DNA of 64,000 bases from Pachyseris speciosa (taxonomy: Eukaryota; Cnidaria; Anthozoa; Scleractinia; Pachyseridae). Made by a program: the position numbers and the translations under genes. The notes under the pieces were generated by a model. It saw only the letters and a program-made list of their open reading frames with translations. It was not told the DNA's origin and ran no database searches. Shown in pieces: positions 54,908 to 64,000 of this stretch (position 1 is the stretch's first letter; each line of letters opens with the position of its first letter). The DNA lies in contig JAEMWC010000165.1 of the NCBI GenBank assembly GCA_016490735.1, positions 772,001 through 836,000 of the forward strand. The letters run 5' to 3'.

Positions 54908-56460
54908 ATTGACCGTATTTTAAGGGTTTGTTTCAGCCCTTGTTAATTTTTGTCCACCAATTGTGCCATTTGATTAATTTGCTGTGTCAGGTGAAACAGT
55001 GTGTTGTTATCCTTAGACCACCAATGTTTCTTGATGTACCTTATTTCCTCTTTTTAGTCTCCAGCCTCTATTTAGTCCCTTTGTTGCCCCCTTCTAAGAA
55101 GTCCCCAGTCTAGAAGCACTAACTGACAGCAGCTGTCAGCCTCCAGTGGGCTACATAGAGAATTACAGTTGGTCATGTGGGATGATCCTCTTGGTGAGGG
55201 TAGTCCTGAAAAGGACTGTTGTTGGTGGTAGTGACTGACATGTTGACAACCTGAGTGGAAGTAATTGTCAGAGTCAAGTAGTGAATTGTTTGTCAGTTGA
55301 ATATACAACAGTCCTTTTCAGCACTACTCTCACCTGAAGGATCACACCACATGATCAACTACATGTATTAATCCCAGGTTCAAACCATTTACATGTACTG
55401 TAACAGAGCTGCAGGCAAATAGATGTACATGTAACAACATGCTGTTTTTTTAAGGCTACAATAAATATTTGTTTCATAATGAACACATTGTACTTATCAT
55501 TTGGATGATGATTAGTTTTTTCTTCTTAAGTGTATTTTTGAAAACTGGAAAAAATATGTTCATGTACAACATGAATGGGTTTTGGTTGCACAAAGTTGTT
55601 GTTGTGAAGTATAATGTACGGTAAACATAAACTAACTATAACTTGTGGTTTACTTTAAATGCAAATATGAAAGCTGAAGGGAAGCAGTAGTTGCTTAATC
55701 ACCAAATAAGAAATATAATGTAGTCAAAATGAAGTTTTTGCAAGAATTTCATGCCAGGAGCCATCCCACTTTGTGGGTTTGTGATGACTTACAGATAATT
55801 ATTTTTATAGGAAGTAATTAGTAGGCCAATTCTGTGGCAGTTTTAGTGGGTGGTAGTGATAGTCCCTATGAAAAAATGGTCACTGTTTAAATATTATTCT
55901 CATTTAAATTCAAATTGGCCCAACTATCCTTGTTCAAGATAACATATTGTTTTGAATTTTATTCCCAAGATCAAGGTTAGTTGGACCAATTTGAATATAC
56001 ACAAAAGAACATTTAAACAGCGGCCATTTTTGCATAGGATCTATTGAAGTCCAGATATTTATGCAAGTCCCAAAAAGTTATGTGATATTTAACAGCTGGT
56101 TATTTTTATTGTACAGTATCATTTACAAAGTAAGCATGCATACATGTATTCTTTACAGTTCCATCATAAGTAGCTCTACAGTAGTATTTATGTTTATGGA
56201 AATTCTTTATTTCAAGTGATTAAACATAAACTTTACCTTATCAGAAAACTTACCTATGCTACATGCATCAAGTTTTACATTTGAGTGCACCATTAGAACC
56301 AATGCAAACTACCACAAAAGTGTTTTTTTTACCTTGTGTTAATTTCCCTCATAACAAATTTAATAACAGTGTTCAAATGTACCATGCACTTTTGAATTAT
56401 AAGTCAAACAGTAACTACGATCAAAACTAATATTTACATTTATGCACACTGAATATATAA

Positions 56461-56716
56461 TACATAATATCTTGACGTCGTGATTGATCATCACTTGAGT
56501 TTTAACAACTATATTGAGCACATAGTTTACAAGGTCTCGAGGAAATTGGGCATTTTTAGGCATTTGAGAATTTCTCTTACATACCATGGCTGCAGCTGAA
56601 CACATCTACAAGATAATGATCGTACCAATTTTTGACTATTGTGATGTAGCCTGGCATTGGTGTGGAAAAGTGAACTTTGATACCTTCGAGAGTCTGCAGC
56701 ATTCAGCTGCGAAGTT
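56461..56716 (+). pseudogene. LINE RT-tail fragment nested in the ISL2EU element
   Basis: Broken frames give VVIDHHLSFNNYIEHIV, YKVSRKLGIFRHLR, IVPIFDYC-like and CDVAWHWCGKVNF, the post-RT signature of CR1/L2-type elements. Its continuation probably reappears at 57700-57960 (KCVDGLVPPYLNNYF, CNDIHIPKVNLRG, RATDFNSLPRQI), split by the insertion at 56717-57580. Confidence 0.7.
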
Positions 56717-56748
56717 GTAAATAGGGATAATTTTTATTGTTTCATTAC

Positions 56749-56779
<31 letters not shown>

Positions 56780-57580
56780 AAGAAAAGAATATTACAAAAC
56801 CTCAATTAAAATCCTATTTACAATCAACCTGCTGTTACAAAAAATCTAATTAATTCATCAAAACACTATAAAAAAAATTAGAAGTAACTTAACCTTAAAT
56901 AAAAGAAGAGGAAATAGATATAATTAATAATAAGAGTTCAAAATCTTATAAAATTAAGAATCCCATTATGCAGAGATATTAAGATCATACAATCGAATTA
57001 TACTAATGACGGCTAAACCAGTGTCCATAAAAAGCCCTAAGTATAAAAGCATATAGACACGTATTTCAGATATCCGCACTAGCGACATTTATTTTACAGT
57101 CCAAAGATTGCTCTATCTTGCTACGAAACGGCGTTCGCGAACCTCTGACGCATGCACGTACCGATCTTAAGAGTTCAAACGAGATCTGTGTCCTGAGCCA
57201 AGTGATTACAACATGATAAGGCTCGGTGTCTTTCTGAGTTATCTTGTCTGCGAGATGCTTTAAGAACCGCTGACACTCGTTTCCCATTCCGCCATTGGTT
57301 CCAAACACTAAAGGCGTAAACGAACCCATTTCTACATCTAACACCCGCTGCTGGTACTTGAGCTTCTTCTCTTCTTCTTGCTCTTTGAACACTTCTGATG
57401 TTGGCTTGCTCTGGTAACACCTGGAGTTGACGTGCGTAACTCTAACATCAAAAAATGCCGTAACTCCTCTTGCCCAGAAGCCCCCCGCTTTGATGTCCAA
57501 CCTTGCCTCAGAACTTGTAACAGCGCTCCTCAAATGAAATCGCTCGTTGTCCAGGGGTTGAAGGCGTGGTTCGATTTCGA
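56717..57580 (-). mobile_element. Retroelement fragment nested in the LINE, with 13-bp duplication
   Basis: The 13-bp sequence CAGCTGCGAAGTT occurs at 56704-56716 and 57581-57593 and brackets this stretch. At the left is a (TTA)n-type microsatellite (56744-56778), which would be the 3' tail if the element is on minus. This makes a third level of nesting: transposon, LINE, retroelement. Confidence 0.7.
57066..57533 (-). CDS. Retroelement-associated ORF end, possible nuclease fold
   Basis: A 155-residue open frame with ARLDIKAGGFWARGVTAFFD, then VRVTHVNSRCYQ, VLDVEMGSFTPLVFGTNGGM and LRSVRACVRGSR. From memory this segment recurs downstream of reverse transcriptases in cnidarian and lancelet repeats. 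The LDI...FFDVRV layout could be a PD-(D/E)xK-type site, which is inference only. 5'-truncated. Confidence 0.5.
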   Translation of the reverse strand: MRSAVTSSEARLDIKAGGFWARGVTAFFDVRVTHVNSRCYQSKPTSEVFKEQEEEKKLKYQQRVLDVEMGSFTPLVFGTNGGMGNECQRFLKHLADKITQKDTEPYHVVITWLRTQISFELLRSVRACVRGSRTPFRSKIEQSLDCKINVASADI

Positions 57581-58207
57581 CAGCTGCGAAGTTAATTTTT
57601 CCGCTGCGAAGTTAATTTTTCCAAACTCTAGTTTGCATACTAAAGAGTTGATCGCTGCTTTTGGTCTTGTACCATTACCTATAGGCAAAAACTTCACATT
57701 GTCTTGTTAACTAGAAAATGTGTTGATGGTCTAGTACCACCTTATCTGAATAATTATTTTAATCTTAATACCTATTATTATTATAACTATTACCTCTGTG
57801 CACACAGTGGTGACTAGACGCTGTAATGATATTCATATTCCGAAAGTTAACCTAAGGGGTCTTTTTTTTAACAGAGCAACGGATTTTAATAGCCTCCCCC
57901 GCCAAATTAAGACAGGATGTGAATTTTTAAGGCTCTTTAAAGACTTTTTCCTCTTACCATAATTGTATATATACTTTTTTTCTTTTGCATTTTTAGATTG
58001 TTAGATTATCAATTTTTAAATCTTTTATCCTTTTGTATTTTTATATCCATTTCTTACATGTATTAATAATTTAATCACAGGACCCCCTTTGATACCAGTG
58101 CTTGTTACACTGATGGGTTATCCTGTTTAAATATTGTTCTTATTTTTCTTAATATTAAGTCATGGTTCTTGAAAAATCTTGATCTTTGTGACCAATAGTT
58201 AAACATG

Positions 58208-60858
58208 CTAGAAAATTGGAAACATGGTTATTTTGCCACCTTGTAAACAATCTAGTAAGTGTAAACGCATCTTTGAAACATCAAAAGTAACATGGCCGGG
58301 ATCAACAGCAAAAGCAAGACATGTGGCAAAAGCAATAGAAAAAATTCCACAGTCACTACCATTAATTTGCTGTTGTACTGGTACATAGTCTAAACTGATC
58401 AACTGTCCTCCAAGTAAGTCATTTGCTTGCTCCTCAATCTCCTGGCTAATGACATCATTGTACAAACTGTCATACACATTCACTATACCAGGCATGCAAC
58501 CCAGTGAGGTTACGCAAACCCAGTGGTCACTTCCTGTATGAAGTATTTGAACAAAGTCACCTGACACAACATCAAAGTTCCTCACTTGTCTCAGAGTTGG
58601 TCATTGTAGGCCTTCAAGCAGGGGGTTTGCCTCTTGTAAAAGTACATGAGCAGCCTGGATGATATCACATGTGAGCCATCCTGTGGGACCTCTGATAATA
58701 GTGTAGTCTTCATCATTTAGCTTTGCTAGGGAACCAAACTTGTCAACAGTGCTAGTTGTTACTTTAGTGATTATGACATCATCCATGCTCTCACTATCAG
58801 AATCCTGATCAGATGATTCCAGTGAAGTAGAAGTGGTAGGCTGCTTGTTTGTTTTTGACTTCTTTCCTTTACATGATCCACACAACCACGTAGTTTTTAC
58901 GTTGCTGGGCATTCGTTTTAGCCCCAAGCAGTCCAAATGGAAGAAGTTACCATTGTTACAGGCAGCATTGTGGCATTTCACTAGCCTATCTGCTTCAGTT
59001 GCGTTTAATTTGCAAATGCAGATATTGTTACAAAGCATTGCATCTTTATTAACAGTAGATGGAGTAACTGTCTTTTTGTTAGTAGCATGCCTGCCTTTTT
59101 TAAATTGTGGTAGCCTGCAGCAGTGAGGACAATACCACTGTTTTGGAATGGAAACTTCATTTAGTGCCAAACATGCAGTATGAAATTGACGATATGGGCA
59201 GTCAGAGTTACTACAAGACAACATGTCATCACTGGGATGCCCTCTGCAAAAGCAGATGGCATTGTCACTGGGAAGTCTGTTCAGCACATGACATTTCCTT
59301 GTGTACCATGTTCCTAGTAGCTCTGGAAGAACACAAATTCTCCAAAAAGGTTCCAACTTGGTCATCACAGTCTTGGAATGTTGTGGGTCAGGGTAAATCC
59401 GGTCACATACAATGTTTGCATTTCCATGGGGATCAATCCTACCTACAGCAAAGTCATTAAATTTCCTATCAGGCAGAGTAAATAACTGCTGTTGTACCTG
59501 ATAATAATAGTTTATGTGTTCTCTTCAACTTCATTTCCATATCCACCTTTTCGAAACAACAATTCTTCTTCAACAGGTACTTTCCAAAATCACCATTTGG
59601 GATAGAAATGGGACATTTCACCTCTCCACAGCCCAGTCCACAGCAATCACATGACACTAAGAAATCTGGTGTAGCATGGATGAATTGGTAGTCCTTGTTT
59701 ATAAACATACCACACCTTTCAAGCTTAAAGTTAACATGTTTAGATATCATGTATTGTTCATATGCTTTGATAGCATAGTCTTCATACTTGATACCATGCT
59801 TGATTGCTTTGGTGTTGAGTTTGAACAAGTGAGGGTAACAGATAGACTGAATAAATGACTGGGAAGGCTGTGCAAGATTGGTGTGGTAGGCAGCACCACA
59901 AACGGAAACACCAATCCTGCCAGCCCGATGCCTGAAAAAACCTGATTCTTTTGCTTGGGCTCTTGTGTCTTCTTTCACAATTTTGATGTCTTCGTTTGAA
60001 ATGTCTAGCTGGACATCTAAGCATTTACGCAAAAGGTCAGGATATTCCAGGTCTAAATTGCTGGTTTCATACAGATCAGATGGAACTGGAACGTGGCGGC
60101 TTTTGAAATAAATTGTTCAGTGTAAAGATCGATCAAAGTTAATGCTACGGCTCTGGTGTCACATTGGTTTAGTTTCTTGTAAACATCTTCCATTTCATCT
60201 GCTGAGACATGAGTCGAGACGCGTGCCGGAGGGATCTGCGTGTTCGACGCACTTGAAGTGCAAGACTGGCCTTGATCGCATCCATCAAGAAAACCAATCC
60301 TTTTGACCAGATTCTCCTTCAGTTTTTTAGCGGAAGTAAAGTCAATGTCTTTGGCTTTTGCATACGACACTTGGCTAATGTATGTAGGAAGGAGCCACGT
60401 GCATTTAACTTGCGTACAGGCCAGCTTCCCGTTGATTCTTGTCCAACATTCTATGTAAAGCAAGACGCTAGCGACATGCGAGCACGATTCAGCTAGGCCT
60501 GCTTTACAGCCTACACAGTGTGCAGAGAAAATGGAGCCATCGCTTCCAGCTATGATCCATAGTTCAACAAGAGAGTCATTCATACGCTGCGAATGTCGCA
60601 CGTTCGTAATCACCACATGCTTTCCACCGGCGACGATCTTTCCCCTTACAGAGGCCACAAATCCTGACACCACTTGGTTGTATGCTTCTAGGCTCTTGTA
60701 ATTCTTGAATTGATCATTTGTGTAGTGGCTTGGCGTCAGAACTAGGTAGCTGAACAAATCAATTTGTTCCACCGGAGGTAAACACTCGGGATCAAACTCT
60801 TCGCTAGGGATACTGAGTGGATCAATGCCTATATTCTCGATCTTCTTGAGATAACGTT
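58208..60858 (-). pseudogene. ISL2EU accessory protein: SWIM, YqaJ nuclease, two PHD fingers, Ulp1-like protease
   Basis: Read from 60858 down, one protein of roughly 880 residues can be followed. (1) 60772-60110: SWIM-type finger, HCVGCKAGLAESCSHVASVL. (2) 60032-59520: YqaJ-like nuclease with [23 protein letters not shown] and CGEVKCP (Asp and ExK-type residues). (3) 59368-58610: two PHD fingers, CFCRGHPSDDMLSC...HTACL...WYCPHC and CICKLNATEADRLVKC...FHLDCLGL...WLCGSCKG. (4) 58600-58208: Ulp1/C48-like protease, HWVCVT, VNVYDSLY and INGSDCGIFSIAFATCLA, giving His, Asp, Gln and Cys. Lesions: frameshifts near 60100 and 59515 and an in-frame TGA at 58601-58603. No ATG is seen at the N-terminus, so a 5' exon may be missing. 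The nuclease likely processes DNA ends; roles of PHD and protease are not known. Confidence 0.82.
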
Positions 60859-61646
60859 ACATGACTTTCGAGAGAAGTAGCATACTTTGACAATACAGGC
60901 ACAGACATTTATTGTTACTAAAATGAGTCATGATTTCTAACCGAAAACAGGAAAACACTAGAGGAACGGCATACATTTCACAGAAAAGAGGGGCACAAAT
61001 ATGGCGGACACTGTAATTGAATAGCGGTGGATGACGTCACATGAAAGTCGAGAATATGTCAACTTAAACACCAAGTTGAATCTAACTAATTTCTATGGAA
61101 TCTCGGCAATTTTTCCAAAATATAGTTATGAAGACGCACTTGGCCCTACATTAGTATAGGTAATCGCATGGAGCCGAGTAAAATTAAAGATTAATATCAC
61201 GCGTGTTTTCAGAAGTTACTGAAACAGACCTTTCCACGGTTTCTGACGCCATCTTGGCTGGGGGACAATGCGGTTAAAGCGAATTTATGGGATTTTGGCC
61301 GAGTTGGAACGGCTGTAACTCCGCCACGAAGGCACGATTTTCATAGCGAAAATGGCTTTTGAAACCGATACCGAGATTATTTTCATGAAATATATATACA
61401 GATTCAGGCTATAACGACCGTAAACATTTTTTTAAGATTTCATACAAACCCTTGTAATCAAAAATTATGCAAATTACCGCGAAATTAGAAGCTTCATCAG
61501 AAAATTTATAATTCCAATTTACAGACCTCGTACCATCTTTAATGGCCTAATTTTCTGTTAGATGAATGATATCAATACAACTATTTAAAGTAGTGGCAAA
61601 CGTTGGAAATCCGCCTTTTTGTAGAGGAAAATTTGGTTTATCAACG

Positions 61647-61677
<31 letters not shown>

Positions 61678-61678
61678 G

Positions 61679-61727
61679 GATTCGATTAGCTGACGTTTCG
61701 AGCGTTAGCCCTTCGTCGGAGCGAATC
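61679..61727 (-). ncRNA. Hammerhead-like ribozyme motif in Penelope-like terminal repeat (third copy)
   Basis: The same minus-strand order as at 13853-13902 with core CCGACGA, stem II GGGC/GCTC and GAAACGTC. The variant core base is shared by all three copies, so it was fixed before these copies spread. Confidence 0.58.
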
Positions 61728-62225
61728 GAGGAATTGTGGGTTGTGTATGGTTTATATACAGAAAATGGAGCTACGCTATTGGTGGTAACATGGTAACGTG
61801 AAAAACAGGAATAAAGTAATTGAATGATGAAAAGCGCTCGTTGATACCGTGGGGATTAAGAGTGCCAATTTGAAAGATCAGTTTTTGCTCGAGATTTTTA
61901 CGGCTTTCCGTGGTACCTTGATGTAGGGAAAGGCCGAAGATCGACATGTGTTGTTTGGAATGGTTAGAGAGATTAAAATGCCGAGCGACAGGTTTCGATG
62001 CGTCCTTGTCATCTTTCTCAACATCACGAAGATGTCCTCGGAATCGGTCACCTAGTCGTCTTCCTGTTTCGCCGATGTATAACTTTTTACATAATGTGCA
62101 GGTTATGCAATAGATAACGTTTGCGGAGCTACACGTGAAGCGATCAGTGATCTTAACAGATCGCTTAGGGCCCGATATTTTGTCAGTGTTTTGAATGAAA
62201 GGACAAGTTTTGCATCGCGAGCGCG

Positions 62226-64000
62226 AACTTATTTCTAAAACACCAAATTAAGAGCCAAAAACTTGAACACTTAATAGGTCCTAAAATTACCAGTCAAGCG
62301 TCATTCGATAACCATAAAACCGTAGTTACCATTCCAGAAAACTTTCCGTTAACTGACTCAGAGAAATCTGTTCTCAGTAAGGGCCTTAATTTTGTTCCAA
62401 TTGCGAAACGTACCAACGAATTTTTAGTTAAGCAAGACGTCGAAAAATTCCTTCGCCGCATTCAATTAAAAGCTTTTTTCCACGACAAAGAAGATGATTC
62501 TAACACCTCTGACAAAGATATTTTTGAAACACTTCGTGTTCGCAAATCAAAATGGACTCCCCCAGAGAGCCAGTTCGCCTCTTTAAATTTTTTCATCAAA
62601 AAGTGCCGCCGTGACGTTCAAAAACTAAAATTTAACTGTGACACTAAATTTTCCAACCTTTCTTCAGAAAGCGGAAAGATATAATTGTCAAATCGGCCGA
62701 CAAAGGCGGCGCGGTAGTTGTTTGGCGGTCCGACCTTTACAAAGAAGAAGCTTTGCGGCAACTTTCTGACACCTCCTTTTATGCTAAAGTCGAGAAAGAT
62801 CTCACTTCCAACAACCAAAAAATTGTCAAAGACACGATTCAGGACCTAATAGTCAAACAAGAATTGCCGGCTACCGCTACTAATCTCATCATCACTACTC
62901 CGAGAACCTCGTGCATTTACTTTTTACCCAAAATCCACAAACCTAACAACCCGGGTCGACCTATCGTTTCTGCTTGTAGTTGCCCTACCGAACTTATTTC
63001 TAGCTATTTAGACAAGATTATGGCGCCCATCGTCAAATCTTTTCCATCTTACATTAAAGACAGTCAACACGTACTTGAAATTTTCCGAGATGTCAATTTC
63101 ACCGGCTAAGACAAACTAATTTTCACTCTGGATATTACATCTCTATACACTGTCATTCCAAACAGCGAAGGTCTTCAAGCACTTAAGTATTTTTTCCATC
63201 AACGCACCGTCAAGGAACTAAGCTCGGAAACGCTACTCCGCCTAGCTGAACTAGTTTTAACACTTAACTGTTTTTCTTTCGCTGACAACTATTACAAGCA
63301 AATTAATGGTGTAGTGATGGGCACAAAAATGGGACCTAACTACGCCAATCTTTTTGTAGGTTACGTCGAGTACCAATTCTTCAATCAGTACAACGGTCCT
63401 AAACCTGAACTCTACGGTCGCTACATTGACAACTGTATCGGCGCAATTTCGTCTAGCAAGGATGAAATCAATCAATTTATAACCGCCGTTAATTCCTTTC
63501 ATCCGGCTCTAAAATATACCTGGGAAATTTCGGAAACTTCCCTGGCCTTTCTTGATATCAAAGTTTTTATCAGCGGCAACGGTTTATGTACCAGTGTGCA
63601 CTACAAACCCACCGATTCTCACAGTTATTTGTTGTATTCATCTTCACATCCATCTCATGTCAAAAACGCCATTCCCTATTCTCAATTTCTTAGACTTCGA
63701 CGTCTATGTAGTGATGACTCTGATTTTACCAACAAATCAGAGGAAATGTGCCAGTTCTTCGAGAAACGTGGCTATCCTGATTCTGTGGTTCAATCGGGCG
63801 CAGCCATCACCGCGCCCAGCAGATTGATCAACAGTCAGCACTACAGACGTCACAAATGGAAAAGAATGACAGAATTCCATTCACCCTCACATTTCACCCG
63901 CATAATAACCCAGTTAAAGCCATCATTCTTAATAACCTTAAGATACTGCAAAATGATCCAGAAACTGCTAGAATCTTTTCGGAACCACCGCTGATTTCAT
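62226..64000 (+). pseudogene. Penelope-like reverse transcriptase, broken and missing a catalytic Asp
   Basis: Open segments read KSVLSKGLNFVPIAKR, then after a frameshift near 62670 KSADKGGAVVVW, YFLPKIHKPNNPGRPIVSAC, a TAA at 63107-63109, then FTLDITSLYTVIP, GVVMGTKMGPNYANLFVGY, and GRYIDNCIGA. Penelope-like RTs normally have YxDD here; Asn replaces the second Asp. A 4-base insertion near 63802 shifts the frame before the GIY-YIG part, compared with the copy at 14.7 kb. The protein is dead on several counts. Confidence 0.82.

Larger units (their letters stand above)
53334..61057. mobile_element. ISL2EU-type DNA transposon, 7.7 kb, with terminal inverted repeats
   Basis: The left end ATATTCTCGACTTTCA matches the complement of the right end TGAAAGTCGAGAATAT. 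Similarity continues inward to CGCCATCTTTGTGCCC against CGCCATATTTGTGCCC, about 70 bp, imperfect. The last ATAT is symmetric, so a 2-bp AT or TA target duplication fits and cannot be distinguished. Genes are a THAP/DDE transposase on + and a multi-domain nuclease protein on -, convergent. Family knowledge: ISL2EU elements pair a THAP-DDE transposase with a YqaJ nuclease. A LINE fragment and a further insertion sit between the genes. 54910-56450 is non-coding. It lies downstream of exon 6 of arylsulfatase copy B, in its probable last intron. Confidence 0.85.
61626..64000. mobile_element. Penelope-like element with RT, head-to-head inverted, runs off the window
   Basis: A minus-strand arm (61626-62224) repeats the end of the element at 13.8 kb, including the hammerhead-like motif and part of GIY-YIG. 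It then switches abruptly to a plus-strand body with RT coding from 62226. It is the same family as 13797-15509 and has the same inverted layout but a different break point. The right end is outside the window. Confidence 0.82.

Overview
This is AT-rich, intron-rich animal nuclear DNA. Its split genes have GT-AG introns, and it is crowded with retroelements, foldback repeats and tRNA-derived SINEs. The repeat families (Penelope-like elements, THAP/YqaJ transposons, hammerhead retrozyme-like repeats, L2/CR1-like LINEs) fit an anthozoan cnidarian, most likely a stony coral. That assignment is an inference from the repeats, not something the sequence proves.

Three host genes are supported. (1) The 3' half of an arylsulfatase B-like gene (copy A, + strand) has four exons between 1369 and 10032. 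(2) A stand-alone aminoglycoside-phosphotransferase-fold kinase related to the N-terminal domain of ACAD10/ACAD11 runs on the - strand from 35535 down to 18677, with nine exons reconstructed. (3) A second arylsulfatase B-like gene (copy B, + strand) has six exons from 36599 to 52615, with its last exon expected beyond the window. Copies A and B share exon lengths, intron phases and short intron stretches, so they are a duplicated pair. The kinase gene sits between them and is divergently arranged with copy B across about 1.06 kb.

Mobile DNA fills most of the rest. At 28950-29559 is an inverted/direct array flanked by a 14-bp direct repeat. It carries a complete hammerhead ribozyme fold and a 254-nt unit bounded by two predicted cleavage sites, so it looks like a metazoan retrozyme. 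At 53334-61057 is an ISL2EU-type DNA transposon with terminal inverted repeats. It has a THAP plus DDE transposase on + and, on -, one long decayed frame reading SWIM finger, YqaJ nuclease, two PHD fingers and Ulp1-like protease. Three Penelope-like insertions (13.8, 21.1 and 61.6 kb) all show a head-to-head inverted layout; two carry hammerhead-like motifs. A LINE with ORF1 and ORF2 lies in intron 5 of copy B, a Ty3/gypsy-like remnant in intron 3, piggyBac-like TTAA elements at 8.2 and 32.9 kb, and several MITEs elsewhere.

Nearly every transposon coding frame has stops or frameshifts. The host exons are clean and their phases join correctly, except at one junction in the kinase gene.
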